Assembly: GCA_010672825.2 (NCBI GenBank)
Contig: JAAHFU020000001.1
Location: 2,046,001 to 2,110,000 of the forward strand
Direction of reading: 5' to 3'
Length of the DNA: 64,000 nt
DNA from: Leptolyngbya sp. SIO1E4
GTDB taxonomy: Bacteria > Cyanobacteriota > Cyanobacteriia > Phormidesmidales > Phormidesmidaceae
Part shown: piece by piece, positions 36,518 to 46,616 of the stretch
How positions within the stretch are numbered: the stretch's first letter is position 1
Layout of the letters: the number at the start of each line of letters is the position of its first letter
Notes under the pieces: model-generated
Databases searched by the model: none
The model's input: the letters and a program-made list of their open reading frames with translations, nothing else
Told to the model about the DNA's origin: nothing
Made by a program: the position numbers and the translations under genes

Positions 36518-38056
36518 ATGGTTGATGTATCCCTGCCCCCGTTAATTCAACAGATGCTCCAGCCGGAGTTTTATCCTCATGCGGTTGAGGCTCCGATTCA
36601 GCTGATTCAAACGCACGTTTCCTATGTCTTGCTCACAGGAGACTATGCCTACAAGGTCAAAAAACCTGTAGATTTTGGGTTTCTTGACTATTCCACCTTA
36701 GAAAAGCGGCATCATTTTTGTCAGGAAGAAGTACGTCTCAACCAACGAGCTGCAGCTCCGATTTATTTAGACGTTTTGCCGGTCGCTCAGGTCAATGATA
36801 CCTACGTGTTAGGTCAGCCAGAGAACGCGGTAGAGTATGCCGTCAAGATGCGGCAGTTTCCCCAATCGGCTTTGCTGAGCCAGAAGTTTGCGCAAGGGGA
36901 ATTAACAGAAGCCCTGCTACGCCAGTTGGCAGAGGCGATCGCTCGTTTTCACCAAACGGCGGAAACCAATGATTACATCCGCAGTTTTGGCACGGTTGAG
37001 CAGATTCGTCAGGCGATCGATGAAAACTATGACCAAACGGTAGACTTCATTGGCGGACCCCAAACCCAGCAGCAATTTGACGCCACGAAAGCTTATACCG
37101 ATCAGTTTTTTGCCACCCAACAACCTCTATTACAACAACGGGTTGAGCAAGATAAAATTCGCGCTTGCCACGGCGATTCACACCTCAATAACATTTGCTA
37201 CTGGCAAGATCAGCTGCTGCTGTTTGACTGCATCGAGTTTAACGAACCCTTCCGTTTTGTCGATGTCATGTTCGACATTGCCTACATCGTGATGGATCTC
37301 ACGGTGCAGGGCCGAAATGACCTGGCAGCAGGGTTTCTCAGTCATTACGTCGAACAGACGGGGGACTGGGAAGGGCTTCAGGTGCTGCCGCTCTATGTCA
37401 GCCGTCAATCCTATGTGCGGGCTAAGGTGATCTCATTTTTGTTGAATGACCCCTCTATCTCAGCAGCCGAGAAGCAGCAGGCTGCTGAACAGGCCGCTCC
37501 GTACTACACCCTGGCCTGGTCATACGTACAGCCTCAGCCAGGGCGGTTGCTGATCATGGCCGGGTTATCAGGCTCAGGCAAAAGCACGGTCGCACGCGAA
37601 CTGAGTCGCCAGCTCGGGGCCATTCATCTGCGATCAGACGCGGTGCGCAAGCACCTGGCAGGCATTCCCTTACAGCAAACTGGGGACGACAGTCTCTACA
37701 CGGCTGAGATGAATCGCAAAACCTATGAGCGCCTCACGGCTTTGGGCATGCTATTAGCGAGTAAGGGCTATTGTGTGATTCTGGATGCGAAGTTCGATCG
37801 CCAAGGCACTCGCCAGGCTGTGATGACTCAAGCTCAGGCCCAAAATTTACCCCTTACGATTGTGCATTGCACAGCACCCATGGAGACGCTTAAGCAGCGG
37901 GTCCAAGCGCGGCAGGGAGACATCGCAGACGCTACTTTAGGGGTGCTAGAAAAGCAAACCCTAGAACCGTTTACGGAAGCAGAAGCTGATTACTTAGCAA
38001 CAGTTGATACAACTCAACCCTTGCCTTTACAGTTGACGGCTATAGTAGGGACATAA
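36518..38056 (+). CDS. Fused aminoglycoside-phosphotransferase-like and AAA/zeta-type kinase protein
   Basis: A 512-residue two-domain protein. Residues about 1-335 form an APH-like kinase: a Lys-containing N-lobe (YAYKVKKPVDFGF), the catalytic loop CHGDSHLNNICYW near residue 222, and LLFDCIEFNEPF for the metal-binding DxxE. Residues about 345-512 are a small P-loop kinase: GLSGSGKST, then LRSDAVRKHLAG, and an R-rich lid near KQRVQARQGD. This bifunctional architecture is known in databases without a defined substrate; resistance to aminoglycosides is not implied. It sits 20 bp beyond the rplY terminator, so it likely has its own promoter. Confidence 0.9.
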   Translation: MVDVSLPPLIQQMLQPEFYPHAVEAPIQLIQTHVSYVLLTGDYAYKVKKPVDFGFLDYSTLEKRHHFCQEEVRLNQRAAAPIYLDVLPVAQVNDTYVLGQPENAVEYAVKMRQFPQSALLSQKFAQGELTEALLRQLAEAIARFHQTAETNDYIRSFGTVEQIRQAIDENYDQTVDFIGGPQTQQQFDATKAYTDQFFATQQPLLQQRVEQDKIRACHGDSHLNNICYWQDQLLLFDCIEFNEPFRFVDVMFDIAYIVMDLTVQGRNDLAAGFLSHYVEQTGDWEGLQVLPLYVSRQSYVRAKVISFLLNDPSISAAEKQQAAEQAAPYYTLAWSYVQPQPGRLLIMAGLSGSGKSTVARELSRQLGAIHLRSDAVRKHLAGIPLQQTGDDSLYTAEMNRKTYERLTALGMLLASKGYCVILDAKFDRQGTRQAVMTQAQAQNLPLTIVHCTAPMETLKQRVQARQGDIADATLGVLEKQTLEPFTEAEADYLATVDTTQPLPLQLTAIVGT

Positions 38057-38152
38057 AAAGATCTTTGCTCTGGCATTGAGTGAATTCGTGCGACATCATA
38101 GAGTTGACTGCTTGGCTGCGCCATTAACAGAGCCCAATCAATCGGATTCCGT

Positions 38153-38452
38153 ATGACCGATAAAATTGTTCCAGTTGCGTTGCGGCTGTGGCTGCTGTTT
38201 TTATTTGTGTTCCTTTTGTTGGGATACGCAATCATACCCAGCATTTTGTTTGGGGCGATCGGTGGCTTTACGGGCGGGATGATGTCAGCCTGGTGGCAAA
38301 CACCAGGGGGAGAGCCCGAAAAAGAATTAGAACCTTCTGCCCTCGAAAAGATTGGCGGCAGGCTGCGACCCCGACAGGTGCAAAATCGTTTGCCGTTCTT
38401 AAAGTTATTTACCCGTCGCGATCGCCGCTATCCAAGATCTCGGCGGTCTTGA
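38153..38452 (+). CDS. Small membrane protein of unknown function
   Basis: 99 residues: a short N-terminal tail, two hydrophobic segments (about residues 9-27 and 29-47) joined by a Gly/Pro break, then a polar C-terminus rich in Arg and Glu with the ending FTRRDRRYPRSRRS. The second segment carries a glycine pattern (GAIGGFTGGMMSAWW). No family is recognised. It lies 16 bp upstream of the GNAT gene on the same strand. Confidence 0.7.
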   Translation: MTDKIVPVALRLWLLFLFVFLLLGYAIIPSILFGAIGGFTGGMMSAWWQTPGGEPEKELEPSALEKIGGRLRPRQVQNRLPFLKLFTRRDRRYPRSRRS

Positions 38453-38468
38453 GCTGATTGCGCGAGCC

Positions 38469-38969
38469 ATGACGTTTGCAATTCGTGAGATCCAGCCCCG
38501 AGATAATGCTAGGCTGGCCGCAATTATTCGACAAACCCTAACCGAGTTTGGGGCCAATCGCCCTGGCTTTGCCTGGGCCGATCCAGAACTGGATAGGCTA
38601 TTTGAGGCCTATCGTGATGATGGCCGTGTGTACTATGTCGTCACCCAGCAGCAAGCGATCGTTGGGGGAGCCGGGATCGCACCTTTTCTATGCGAATATC
38701 CTGACCTGTGTGAACTCCAGAAGATGTATCTCTTGCCAGAACAACGGGGGCAGGGCATCGGCAAAGCTCTGATCGACCAGCTGCTGGAAACGGCTCAGAC
38801 GATTGGCTATCGCGGCTGCTATCTAGAAACCTTTGATGCCATGGCGGCAGCAATTCGTTTATATGAAAAATCTGGGTTTCATCCCCTGACACATCCCCTG
38901 GGGAATTCAGGCCACACCAGCTGTAACCGCTTCTACTTGCGCTGGTTGGCACAGGCAGATGGGGGGTAG
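38469..38969 (+). CDS. GNAT-family N-acetyltransferase
   Basis: A 166-residue protein with a single acetyltransferase domain. The acetyl-CoA loop is LLPEQRGQGIGKALIDQLLE (about residues 89-108, Q/RxxGxG/A), preceded by the strand CELQKMYL. A conserved IRLYEKSGFHPL follows. The acyl acceptor is unknown. It follows the small membrane protein directly and may be co-transcribed with it; a family 1 repeat lies between its end and gdhA. Confidence 0.9.
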   Translation: MTFAIREIQPRDNARLAAIIRQTLTEFGANRPGFAWADPELDRLFEAYRDDGRVYYVVTQQQAIVGGAGIAPFLCEYPDLCELQKMYLLPEQRGQGIGKALIDQLLETAQTIGYRGCYLETFDAMAAAIRLYEKSGFHPLTHPLGNSGHTSCNRFYLRWLAQADGG

Positions 38970-39029
38970 TAGCGCCTGTTTTACAAATTGCGCTGGGTTG
39001 TATGTCAAACGGCGACATATCCTTAAATT

Positions 39030-39109
39030 CCATCAAGCACGCCCTAGCCCCCCAAACCCTAGCCTCTGTCTTGACCCAGGTGTGCTGGACTCAACTGAAC
39101 AAAGCTATC
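39030..39109 (+). repeat. Interspersed repeat family 1, copy E (5' end lost)
   Basis: About 80 bp. It lacks the CGGTTTGCA start but has CAAGCACGCCCTAGCC, CCCCAAACCCTAGCCTC, TGTCTTGACCCAGGTGTGCTGGACTC and ends AACTGAACAAAGCTATC. The hairpin stem CCAG/CTGG is intact with loop GTGTG. Confidence 0.82.
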
Positions 39110-39131
39110 AATACCCCAGCTAGGAGCACTG

Positions 39132-40418
39132 ATGTCACCCTCACTACTATCCGATGCCAACCGCAGGCTGGAACGGGCACTGAAGTATGCCCATCTCTCT
39201 GAAGATGCCAGTGAACGCCTCAAGTTTCCCAAAGCAAGTCTCAAAGTATCGATCCCGGTGCGCATGGATGATGGATCGCTACGGGTTTTTGAGGGTTATC
39301 GGGTGCGCTATGACGACACCCGAGGCCCCACCAAAGGGGGCATCCGCTTTCATCCCAGCGTCACGATGGATGAGGTTCAGTCCCTCGCCTTTTGGATGAC
39401 ATTTAAGTGTGCCGTCCTAGATCTGCCGTTTGGCGGGGCCAAAGGAGGGATTACCCTGAATCCTAAAGAACTCTCCAAGTTTGAATTAGAGCGGCTGAGT
39501 CGGGGATACATCGATGCGATCGCCGACTTTATTGGCCCCGATGTCGATATCCCGGCCCCAGACGTGTACACCAACCCCATGATCATGGGTTGGATGATGG
39601 ATCAATACAGCATCATTCGCCGTAAACTCTGCCCTGCTGTCATTACCGGCAAACCTTTGGGAATGGGAGGCAGTCAAGGGCGAGATAACGCAACGGGCAC
39701 CGGTGCTTTCTATGTGCTAGCGGCGACCCTGCAGAAATTTCGGAAACCGCCTGCAGAAACGACGGTTGCGGTACAAGGGTTTGGCAATGCGGGCAGCGTT
39801 ATTGCCCGACAGCTGTTTGATGCCGGGTATAAAGTCGTCGCTATTAGCGATTCTCGGGGTGGGGTGTATTGTCAGCAGGGGCTAGATATTCCAAGCATTC
39901 AGCAGTTCAAAGCCTCTACTCGCAGCGTTCAGGCCGTGTACTGCGAAGGCACCGTCTGTAATCTGATTGACGATCACGAAATCCTCACCAATGAAGCGCT
40001 GCTCACCCTAGATGTGGATATTCTGATCCCGGCGGCTCTAGAGAATCAGATCACGGAAGCGAATGCGGCTGCCGTGCAGGCAAAGTACATTTTTGAAGTC
40101 GCCAATGGACCAATTACCTCCGGGGGCGATCGCATTTTAGAAGCGCGGGGCATTGATGTCTTTCCAGACATTCTCGTGAACGCTGGAGGGGTCACCGTCA
40201 GCTATTTTGAATGGGTCCAAAATCGTAGCGGGCTTTACTGGTCAGAAGCGGAGGTCAATCAGCGTCTCAAGACCAAAATGGTGGATGCAGCGGAGAAGAT
40301 CTGGCAAATTTCCCAAAAATTTGCCATTCCAATGCGCACGGCAGCCTATGTTCATGCTCTTGAAAGGCTGGAAGCCGCTCACAGCGCTCGTGGGCCGAGG
40401 GATTTTTATGTGAGTTAA
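39132..40418 (+). CDS. gdhA: Glutamate dehydrogenase
   Basis: A 428-residue Glu/Leu/Phe/Val dehydrogenase family enzyme that interconverts glutamate with 2-oxoglutarate and ammonium. The N-terminal substrate domain contains [22 protein letters not shown] (catalytic Lys) and [17 protein letters not shown]. The Rossmann domain has [17 protein letters not shown]. Cofactor preference is not decided here. It is followed by gcvT after a short repetitive region. The adjacent gcv genes release ammonium from glycine, so the neighbourhood is coherent with nitrogen recovery, though regulation by a common promoter is not shown. Confidence 0.96.
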   Translation: MSPSLLSDANRRLERALKYAHLSEDASERLKFPKASLKVSIPVRMDDGSLRVFEGYRVRYDDTRGPTKGGIRFHPSVTMDEVQSLAFWMTFKCAVLDLPFGGAKGGITLNPKELSKFELERLSRGYIDAIADFIGPDVDIPAPDVYTNPMIMGWMMDQYSIIRRKLCPAVITGKPLGMGGSQGRDNATGTGAFYVLAATLQKFRKPPAETTVAVQGFGNAGSVIARQLFDAGYKVVAISDSRGGVYCQQGLDIPSIQQFKASTRSVQAVYCEGTVCNLIDDHEILTNEALLTLDVDILIPAALENQITEANAAAVQAKYIFEVANGPITSGGDRILEARGIDVFPDILVNAGGVTVSYFEWVQNRSGLYWSEAEVNQRLKTKMVDAAEKIWQISQKFAIPMRTAAYVHALERLEAAHSARGPRDFYVS

Positions 40419-40433
40419 GCATGAGGGGTGGGT

Positions 40434-40490
40434 GAGTGAAGGGGTGGATGAGTGAAGGGGTGGATGGGTAGATGGGTGAAGGGGGAGAGG
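40434..40490. repeat. Short tandem repeat tract before gcvT
   Basis: Two exact tandem 16-bp units, GAGTGAAGGGGTGGAT, at 40434-40449 and 40450-40465 are followed by degenerate GGGTAGAT, GGGTGAAG units. It shares GGTGGATG with the tract at 45305 beyond gcvP. Confidence 0.9.
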
Positions 40491-40546
40491 ATCGGTGCCC
40501 CAGGAAGCTTCTACAATCAAGAGCATGCCCTATTCAAGATGGTTTT

Positions 40547-41650
40547 ATGGCTCTTGCGCGCACGCCTCTATACGCTCGCTCCGCTGACCTCAATGCCCGC
40601 TTTACAGAATTCTCTGGTTGGGAAATGCCAGTTCAGTACAGCGGCATCCGGCAAGAACATCAGGCCGTGCGAGAGCAAGCGGGCATGTTCGATATTTCCC
40701 ACATGGGCAAGTTTTTTCTGCGGGGATCAGGGCTCTTAGCTCAGCTGCAGCACCTAGTACCCTCGGATCTCAGTCGCCTGCAAGCGGGGGCCGCCCAATA
40801 CACCGTGTTGCTCAATCCCCAGGGGGGCATTGTGGATGACCTGATCATCTACTACCAGGGGGCTGAACCCACTGGGGAAGAACGGGTCGCCATTATTGTC
40901 AATGCCGCCACCACCGAGAAAGATAAGACTTGGATGTTAGAGCATTTACAGGCCGATAAACTCACCTTTGAGGATGTCTCAGGCGATCGCGTTCTTCTGG
41001 CTGTCCAGGGGCCAGACGCAGTGGCCTTGCTCCAGAAAGCCACCGCAGAAGATCTGAGTCAGGTCTCACGCTTTGGCCATCTTGAGGGCACTGTGTTAGG
41101 GCAGCCTGCCTTTTTAGCCCGCACTGGCTACACCGGGGAAGATGGCTTTGAGGTCATGGTGTCTGCTGAGACTGGGCAAGCCCTTTGGCAAACCCTGCGT
41201 GAACAGGGGGTGTCACCTTGTGGTTTGGGGGCACGAGATACCCTGCGGTTAGAAGCGGCAATGGCGCTGTATGGCCAGGATATTACAGACGAAACGACCC
41301 CCTTAGAGGCCGGGTTAAAGTGGCTCGTGCATCTAGAAAGCACGGCGGAGTTTATTGGGCGATCGGTCTTGGAAGCCCAGATGGAGCAGGGTGTTCAGCG
41401 CCGGTTAGTGGGGCTCCGCATGGCCGGACGCAATATCGCTCGCCACGACTACCCGGTGCTGCATGACGGGCAGGTTGTGGGAACTGTGACCAGCGGCACC
41501 CTGTCTCCTACCTTGGGTTATCCCATTGCTTTGGCCTATGTGCCGAGAACAATTGCCAAGGTCGGTCAGGAACTCTCGGTTGAAATTCGCGGTAAAGCCT
41601 ATCAGGCCCAAGTCGTGAAACGGCCTTTCTACAAACGAAAAAATTCCTGA
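40547..41650 (+). CDS. gcvT: Glycine cleavage T-protein (aminomethyltransferase)
   Basis: From ATG 40547 the protein is 367 residues. A longer frame from 40472 would include repeat-encoded residues and is rejected. Motifs: RFTEFSGWEMPVQY at the N-terminus, GMFDISHMGKF, folate-binding region LQHLVPSDLSRLQAGAAQY, and RTGYTGEDGFEV; then RDTLRLEAAMALYGQD. The enzyme transfers the methylene group to tetrahydrofolate and releases ammonia. It is followed by gcvH (95 bp) and gcvP (113 bp), forming a gcvTHP cluster. No glycine-riboswitch-like structure is seen upstream. Confidence 0.97.
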   Translation: MALARTPLYARSADLNARFTEFSGWEMPVQYSGIRQEHQAVREQAGMFDISHMGKFFLRGSGLLAQLQHLVPSDLSRLQAGAAQYTVLLNPQGGIVDDLIIYYQGAEPTGEERVAIIVNAATTEKDKTWMLEHLQADKLTFEDVSGDRVLLAVQGPDAVALLQKATAEDLSQVSRFGHLEGTVLGQPAFLARTGYTGEDGFEVMVSAETGQALWQTLREQGVSPCGLGARDTLRLEAAMALYGQDITDETTPLEAGLKWLVHLESTAEFIGRSVLEAQMEQGVQRRLVGLRMAGRNIARHDYPVLHDGQVVGTVTSGTLSPTLGYPIALAYVPRTIAKVGQELSVEIRGKAYQAQVVKRPFYKRKNS

Positions 41651-41744
41651 TTTGACACAATTTCACTTGATTTATGGGTGATTTATGGGATAAAAGTCAT
41701 GGCACACCGGCTAGCAGCGCATTTGGTTACATGAGGAAACGGTC

Positions 41745-42140
41745 ATGGCCCTTGAGTATCCCGACGATTTGAAGTATCTAGACACCCACGAATATGCACG
41801 GATTGACGAAGACGAAGGCGTGGTGACAGTGGGCATTTCCGCATTCGCCATTGATCAGCTGGGCGACATCGTATTTCTTGAGCTACCTGAAGTGGGGGAC
41901 ACCGTTGAAAAAGGTGAAACCTTTGGCACAGTCGAATCAGTCAAAGCGGTTGAAGACCTGAAATCGCCTGTGACCGGGGATGTTTTAGAGTGTAACGACG
42001 CCCTGACCGATGCCCCTGAACAGATGGCCGATGACCCCTATGGTGATGCCTGGCTGATTAAGATCAAGGCAGAAGATTTAGAAGACCTGGACGATGCCCT
42101 GTCTGCAGATGAATATAGAGAGCAGGTAGAAGGCAGCTAG
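41745..42140 (+). CDS. gcvH: Glycine cleavage H-protein (lipoyl carrier)
   Basis: A 131-residue lipoyl-domain protein, the usual size. The lipoylated Lys is predicted at residue 67 in [10 protein letters not shown], with the surrounding hammerhead fold ([10 protein letters not shown] at the N-terminus and [11 protein letters not shown] near the C-terminus). It shuttles the aminomethyl intermediate between P- and T-proteins and the L-protein, which is not in the window. It is acidic throughout, especially at the C-terminus. Confidence 0.97.
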   Translation: MALEYPDDLKYLDTHEYARIDEDEGVVTVGISAFAIDQLGDIVFLELPEVGDTVEKGETFGTVESVKAVEDLKSPVTGDVLECNDALTDAPEQMADDPYGDAWLIKIKAEDLEDLDDALSADEYREQVEGS

Positions 42141-42252
42141 CTGAACAACGCTGAGGCTAAGAATCAGGTACTTGCAAGTCTTAATCTCTGACAAGTCGTT
42201 AGGGTTTGTTACACAATAAAAGTTGAGTTTTTGAGTCCATCCCCTAGAGGCG

Positions 42253-45243
42253 ATGGATATTCGCGTTGCTACCCCTTATCTGAGGAGACTGTCGGAGTTG
42301 CTGCCCAGCCAAATCCCTAGCCCGTTGCCGTTAGATGCCCCCGCCCCTGCGGTTGCCGAAACACCCTCGATTCCCCATGCTGGCACCCAGGCCTCTCCAG
42401 CGATAAACACCCCACACACCTTTGTATCTCGGCACATTGGGCCTCGACAGAGTGGTGTCCAGAGGATGCTAGCAGCACTGGGCTACGACTCCTTAGAAGC
42501 GCTGATGGCCGCGACCATACCAGCAGGCATCCGTTCTCAAACAGGGCTGGCTTTAGGGGCGGGGCTGAGTGAACAAGAGGCGTTGGAAACGCTGCAGGCG
42601 ATCGCGGCCAAAAACCAGGTGTGGCGTTCCTACTTAGGGTTGGGTTATGCCAATACCCTGACGCCCCCCATTATTCAGCGCAATGTGTTAGAAAACCCCG
42701 GCTGGTATACCCAGTACACGCCTTACCAGCCTGAAATTGCCCAGGGTCGCTTAGAAGCGCTGCTGAATTTTCAGACGATGGTGACAGATTTGACCGGGCT
42801 GGAAATCGCGAATGCGTCCCTGCTGGATGAGGGAACTGCCGCTGCAGAGGCCATGACCCTCAGCTTTAATGTGCGCAAGCAAAAAGCCGTCAAGGCTTTC
42901 TGGGTGTCAGCCGCCTGTCATCCACAAACCATTGATGTGGTCAAAACCCGCGCCCTCCCCCTTGGTATCGAGGTGATTGTGGGTGACCACCAGACTATCA
43001 ATTGGGAGACACCAATCTTTGGGGCGCTGCTGCAATATCCCGCCACCGATGGTGCTATCTACGACTACAGTGACTTTATTGCCAACGCCCATGAGCGTCG
43101 TGCTTTGGTGACGGTCGCGGCAGACCTGTTGAGCTTGACGCTGCTGAAATCTCCTGGGGAGTTGGGGGCCGATATTGCCGTGGGGAATACCCAGCGCTTG
43201 GGAGTGCCCCTGGGATACGGTGGGCCTCATGCCGCTTACTTCGCCACCCGCAATCAGTACGCGCGGAAACTGCCGGGGCGGCTGGTGGGTGTGTCTAAAG
43301 ATGGTTACGGTCAGCCCGCTTTGCGCCTTGCACTGCAAACCCGTGAGCAGCATATTCGACGGGATTCTGCCACCAGCAATATCTGTACCGCACAGGTGTT
43401 GTTAGCGGTGATCGCCAGCATGTACGCGGTCTATCATGGCCCGGAGGGCTTACGGGCGATCGCGCAACAAATTCATCACCGAGCGACGACCTTGGCAACC
43501 GCGCTAACCCAAGCCGGTTTCTCCTTGGGGGCAGAGGCGTATTTCGATACCGTGCGGGTGACCGTGGGCGATCGCCAAGCGGCCATCCTGGCAAGAGCAG
43601 CTGCCCAGCATATGAATCTCCGAACTCTGGACGCAGAGACGCTGATTGTTGCCCTGGATGAAACGACCACCGAGCAAGATGTACTGGATCTGGTAGAAAT
43701 TTTCACCACTGCCAGGGCGGTGCCCGAGCTTCAGACGACGCCTTTGAGCCACCATCCCCTGAGCCGCACAACGCCGTACCTGACGCACCCCGTCTTCAAT
43801 ACCTATCACTCCGAGACCGAGATGTTGCGGTACCTGCATCGCCTCCAAGCCAAGGACTTGTCCCTCACCACAGCGATGATTCCCCTGGGGTCTTGCACCA
43901 TGAAGCTCAACGCCACAGCAGAAATGGTGCCTGTGACATGGCCAGAGTTTGGGCAACTGCATCCCTTTGCCCCGGTAGAACAGGCCCAGGGCTATCAGCA
44001 GTTATTTACCGACCTAGAGACCTGGCTATCAGACATTACCGGGTTTGCGGGAGTTTCCCTGCAGCCTAACGCGGGAGCCCAGGGAGAATATACCGGTCTG
44101 TTGGTGATTCGCGAATACCATCGTCAGCGCGGCGATACCCACCGCACCATCTGCCTCATTCCTGAATCAGCCCACGGCACCAACCCTGCTAGTGCGGTCA
44201 TGGCGGGAATGAAGGTGGTCGCGGTGAAATGCGACAGTGAAGGCAATATCGATATCGACGATCTGCGAGCCAAGGCAGAAAAACATGCCGATCAATTAGC
44301 GGCGCTGATGGTGACCTATCCCTCTACCCATGGCGTCTTTGAAGAAGGCATTCGCGAAATTTGCGACATCATCCATGCCCAGGGCGGTCAGGTTTATATG
44401 GATGGGGCCAATATGAATGCCCAGGTCGGGCTCTGTCGCCCCGCTGATTTTGGGGCCGATGTCTGTCACCTGAACTTACACAAAACCTTCTGCATCCCTC
44501 ACGGAGGGGGTGGCCCTGGCGTCGGGCCAATTGGGGTGAAGGCTCACCTGCAGCCGTTTCTACCGGGCCATAGCTTGGTGATGGGTGTGGGCGGAGCTCA
44601 GGCCATTGGGGCTGTGACCTCTGCCCCCTGGGGCAGCGCCAGCATTCTGCCAATTTCCTGGATGTACATGGCGATGATGGGGGCGTCAGGGCTTAAACAG
44701 GCCACAGAAGTCGCGATTCTCAACGCCAACTACATTGCCAAGCGCCTGGAAGCCCACTACGACATTCTTTATACCGGGAAGCAGGGGCTGGTGGCCCACG
44801 AGTGCATTGTGGATTTGCGCCCCTTTCGTAAATCAGCCGGGGTCACGGTGGAAGATGTAGCCAAGCGCCTAATTGATTACGGATTCCATCCGCCAACAAT
44901 GTCTTGGCCGGTGGCTGGCACCCTGATGGTGGAGCCCACGGAGAGTGAATCTCAGGCAGAACTGGATCGCTTTTGTGATGCCATGATCGCCATCCGGGCT
45001 GAAATTGAAGCGATCGCGCTCGGCCAGATCGATGCTGAGAATAACCCCCTCAAACAGGCTCCCCATACGGCCGCAGACCTAGTCTCAGAGTGGGATCGCC
45101 CTTACGATCGCCGCCAGGCTGTTTTTCCCACCCCTTGGACTCAGGCCCACAAGTTTTGGCCAGCGGTGAATCGCATTGATCAGGCCTATGGCGATCGCAA
45201 CCTGATGTGCTCTTGCCTGCCCATGGAGGCATACAGCAGTTAG
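42253..45243 (+). CDS. gcvP: Glycine dehydrogenase (decarboxylating), P-protein
   Basis: A 996-residue PLP enzyme, homodimer type with both halves fused. The family core begins [12 protein letters not shown] near residue 56. The PLP-binding Lys is residue 744 in [17 protein letters not shown]. It decarboxylates glycine and passes the aminomethyl group to lipoylated GcvH. The N-terminal extension of about 50 residues is Pro/Ala rich; no alternative in-frame Met lies before the core, so it is either real or starts at a non-ATG codon. It completes the T-H-P cluster. Confidence 0.96.
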   Translation: MDIRVATPYLRRLSELLPSQIPSPLPLDAPAPAVAETPSIPHAGTQASPAINTPHTFVSRHIGPRQSGVQRMLAALGYDSLEALMAATIPAGIRSQTGLALGAGLSEQEALETLQAIAAKNQVWRSYLGLGYANTLTPPIIQRNVLENPGWYTQYTPYQPEIAQGRLEALLNFQTMVTDLTGLEIANASLLDEGTAAAEAMTLSFNVRKQKAVKAFWVSAACHPQTIDVVKTRALPLGIEVIVGDHQTINWETPIFGALLQYPATDGAIYDYSDFIANAHERRALVTVAADLLSLTLLKSPGELGADIAVGNTQRLGVPLGYGGPHAAYFATRNQYARKLPGRLVGVSKDGYGQPALRLALQTREQHIRRDSATSNICTAQVLLAVIASMYAVYHGPEGLRAIAQQIHHRATTLATALTQAGFSLGAEAYFDTVRVTVGDRQAAILARAAAQHMNLRTLDAETLIVALDETTTEQDVLDLVEIFTTARAVPELQTTPLSHHPLSRTTPYLTHPVFNTYHSETEMLRYLHRLQAKDLSLTTAMIPLGSCTMKLNATAEMVPVTWPEFGQLHPFAPVEQAQGYQQLFTDLETWLSDITGFAGVSLQPNAGAQGEYTGLLVIREYHRQRGDTHRTICLIPESAHGTNPASAVMAGMKVVAVKCDSEGNIDIDDLRAKAEKHADQLAALMVTYPSTHGVFEEGIREICDIIHAQGGQVYMDGANMNAQVGLCRPADFGADVCHLNLHKTFCIPHGGGGPGVGPIGVKAHLQPFLPGHSLVMGVGGAQAIGAVTSAPWGSASILPISWMYMAMMGASGLKQATEVAILNANYIAKRLEAHYDILYTGKQGLVAHECIVDLRPFRKSAGVTVEDVAKRLIDYGFHPPTMSWPVAGTLMVEPTESESQAELDRFCDAMIAIRAEIEAIALGQIDAENNPLKQAPHTAADLVSEWDRPYDRRQAVFPTPWTQAHKFWPAVNRIDQAYGDRNLMCSCLPMEAYSS

Positions 45244-45304
45244 TACCAGCCACGCCCAAGGCGCAATTGGGGGTTAGTGTACAAATCAAGTCTCAGTGGA
45301 AAAC

Positions 45305-45329
45305 GGTGGATGGGTGGATGGGTGGATGG
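45305..45329. repeat. Three tandem GGTGGATG units
   Basis: The octamer is repeated three times exactly and followed by one more G. Related units lie before gcvT at 40434-40490. Confidence 0.92.
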
Positions 45330-45370
45330 AGCTGGGACTGACTCAGAAACCCTGATCAAGCACAAGCTGT

Positions 45371-45464
45371 AGCCTTGTTCAGGTGAGTCCAGTACATCTG
45401 GGTCAAGGCAGGGTCTAGGGTTTGGGGTTTAGGGTGTGCTTGATTAGCCTGCATACCGCAATAG
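45371..45464 (-). repeat. Interspersed repeat family 1, copy F
   Basis: About 94 bp. On the minus strand: CTATTGCGGTATGCA, CAAGCACACCCTAAACCCC, AAACCCTAGACCCTG, CCTTGACCCAGATGTACTGGAC, CACCTGAACAAGGCT. The hairpin CCAG-ATGTA-CTGG is intact, and CCTTG...CAAGG could extend it. Confidence 0.85.
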
Positions 45465-45604
45465 GTGCTCAAAGGAAGCACCAACACATCCATTTGCAGC
45501 TGATGGTGGTGAGTTTACATGGGCCTACCATCATCACAGAGCCAGTCATCATTGATAATTAGGTTGCCATAAATACTCATCACACTTGTCATATCGTTGG
45601 CGTA

Positions 45605-45636
45605 GCTGCTCCTTTGGAGCTGTGGAACGGAGCAGC
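45605..45636. repeat. Inverted repeat GCTGCTCC / GGAGCAGC
   Basis: A perfect 8-bp stem around a 16-nt loop. No T-run follows on either strand, so terminator function is not supported. Confidence 0.55.
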
Positions 45637-46056
45637 ATGGAGAGATCCTAGTGCATGGCGTGAGATGAAGATTCGATTCCTCCCTTCGCTCAGCATGACA
45701 TCTTAGGGATACTTTGGGCGACCTACTTATAGGCTATCAAAATGGGGATAAACTATTAGGATTTTGTATCAGCGAGTCTGTGAGAAAGTCAGGGCCCAGC
45801 GGTTTGTCGAAGTCCCATCCCTCCATTCTCGGTCACCCAGTCCAGATTTTACGGTACCCCAACCGAAACCAGCAATCCGGAATCCGTAATACCGGCTACG
45901 CATCCCGTAGGTATTCTTAGATGTTTTTTATACCGAGATTTGGGCCTATCTGCTTTCCCAGCAGAATTGAGTCGGTTAAAACCTCTCTTATCAAAATTTC
46001 TTGAGAGAATACGGCTCAGAGCATTGATTCCCTAAAATTATCTCTGTAGATGCGCC

Positions 46057-46503
46057 ATGGTTATTGATCCGCAAAAAATGCTGCTGGTTGAAGATGATCC
46101 TCACGATATCGAGCTCTTGCAGCTAGCGCTTCGCGATCTGAGCGATATTCGCACCTTAGACATTCTGAATGATGGAGAGCAAGCAGTCCTTTATCTGTTG
46201 GGGTCTGCTGCTCAGGCCCCTGTGAGTGAACTACCCTGCTTTATTCTCATGGATCTTAAGCTTCCGAAACTCTCTGGTATCGAAGTGCTTAGGGCAATTC
46301 GCAACCATCCGTCTACACAACAGTTACCTGTCGTGATTATGACGTCATCAGCAGAGGAGCAGGATCGGAGAGATTGCTACAATCTAGGTGTTAATAGCTA
46401 CGTTGTTAAACCCTTGGATTTTCAAAGATTTCGAGAATTTGTTCAGCAAATTGGAAAATATTGGATGACGGTTAATACCCCTCCTAATATCTTGGCAACA
46501 TAG
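46057..46503 (+). CDS. Response regulator, Rcp1-like single receiver domain
   Basis: A 148-residue CheY-like protein. The acidic pair is VEDDPHD near residue 11, the phospho-acceptor is Asp66 in ILMDLKLPKLSG, the Thr is in VVIMTSSAEE, and the Lys is in YVVKPLD. The stretch after the Asp and the C-terminal IGKYWMTVN are typical of the Rcp1 type, partners of cyanobacterial phytochrome kinases. There is no output domain. It is 113 bp upstream of a multidomain response-regulator gene on the same strand. No kinase is adjacent; the kinase at the right edge is 13 kb away. Confidence 0.93.
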   Translation: MVIDPQKMLLVEDDPHDIELLQLALRDLSDIRTLDILNDGEQAVLYLLGSAAQAPVSELPCFILMDLKLPKLSGIEVLRAIRNHPSTQQLPVVIMTSSAEEQDRRDCYNLGVNSYVVKPLDFQRFREFVQQIGKYWMTVNTPPNILAT

Positions 46504-46616
46504 CGGGAGGGCACTCTTTGCAATACTTTGATGGCAACATTAAGGAGCAAACCAAGCGCAAACTAAGGCTTGTGCTTCGGCTATATTGAATAGCCTGGCT
46601 CCCCATACAGAGAATA

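Larger units (their letters stand above)
45244..46056. other. 813-bp intergenic region with repeats
   Basis: No convincing gene is seen; the longest frames are short and lack family features. It holds a GGTGGATG tandem tract (45305-45329), family 1 copy F (45371-45464), an 8-bp-stem inverted repeat (45605-45636) and a CTTCGCTCAGCATGACA-type stretch (45684-45700). The remainder, about 45702-46056, shows nothing recognisable apart from the leader of the response regulator. Confidence 0.7.

Noticed and set aside
36518-38056. Aminoglycoside resistance gene
   Set aside because: The APH-like fold is shared by many small-molecule kinases, and the fusion and chromosomal context do not suggest resistance.
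40472-40546. Longer start for gcvT
   Set aside because: The extra residues are encoded by repeat-derived sequence and the family start is the ATG at 40547.
40419-40546. Glycine riboswitch ahead of gcvT
   Set aside because: The space is short and filled mostly by tandem repeats; no tandem aptamer-like fold can be drawn.
43504-43962. A 152-codon minus-strand frame
   Set aside because: It is antisense to gcvP with no recognisable domain.
45714-45920. A 68-codon plus-strand frame in the gap before the response regulator
   Set aside because: No domain, no ribosome-binding site of note, and composition like flanking non-coding DNA.
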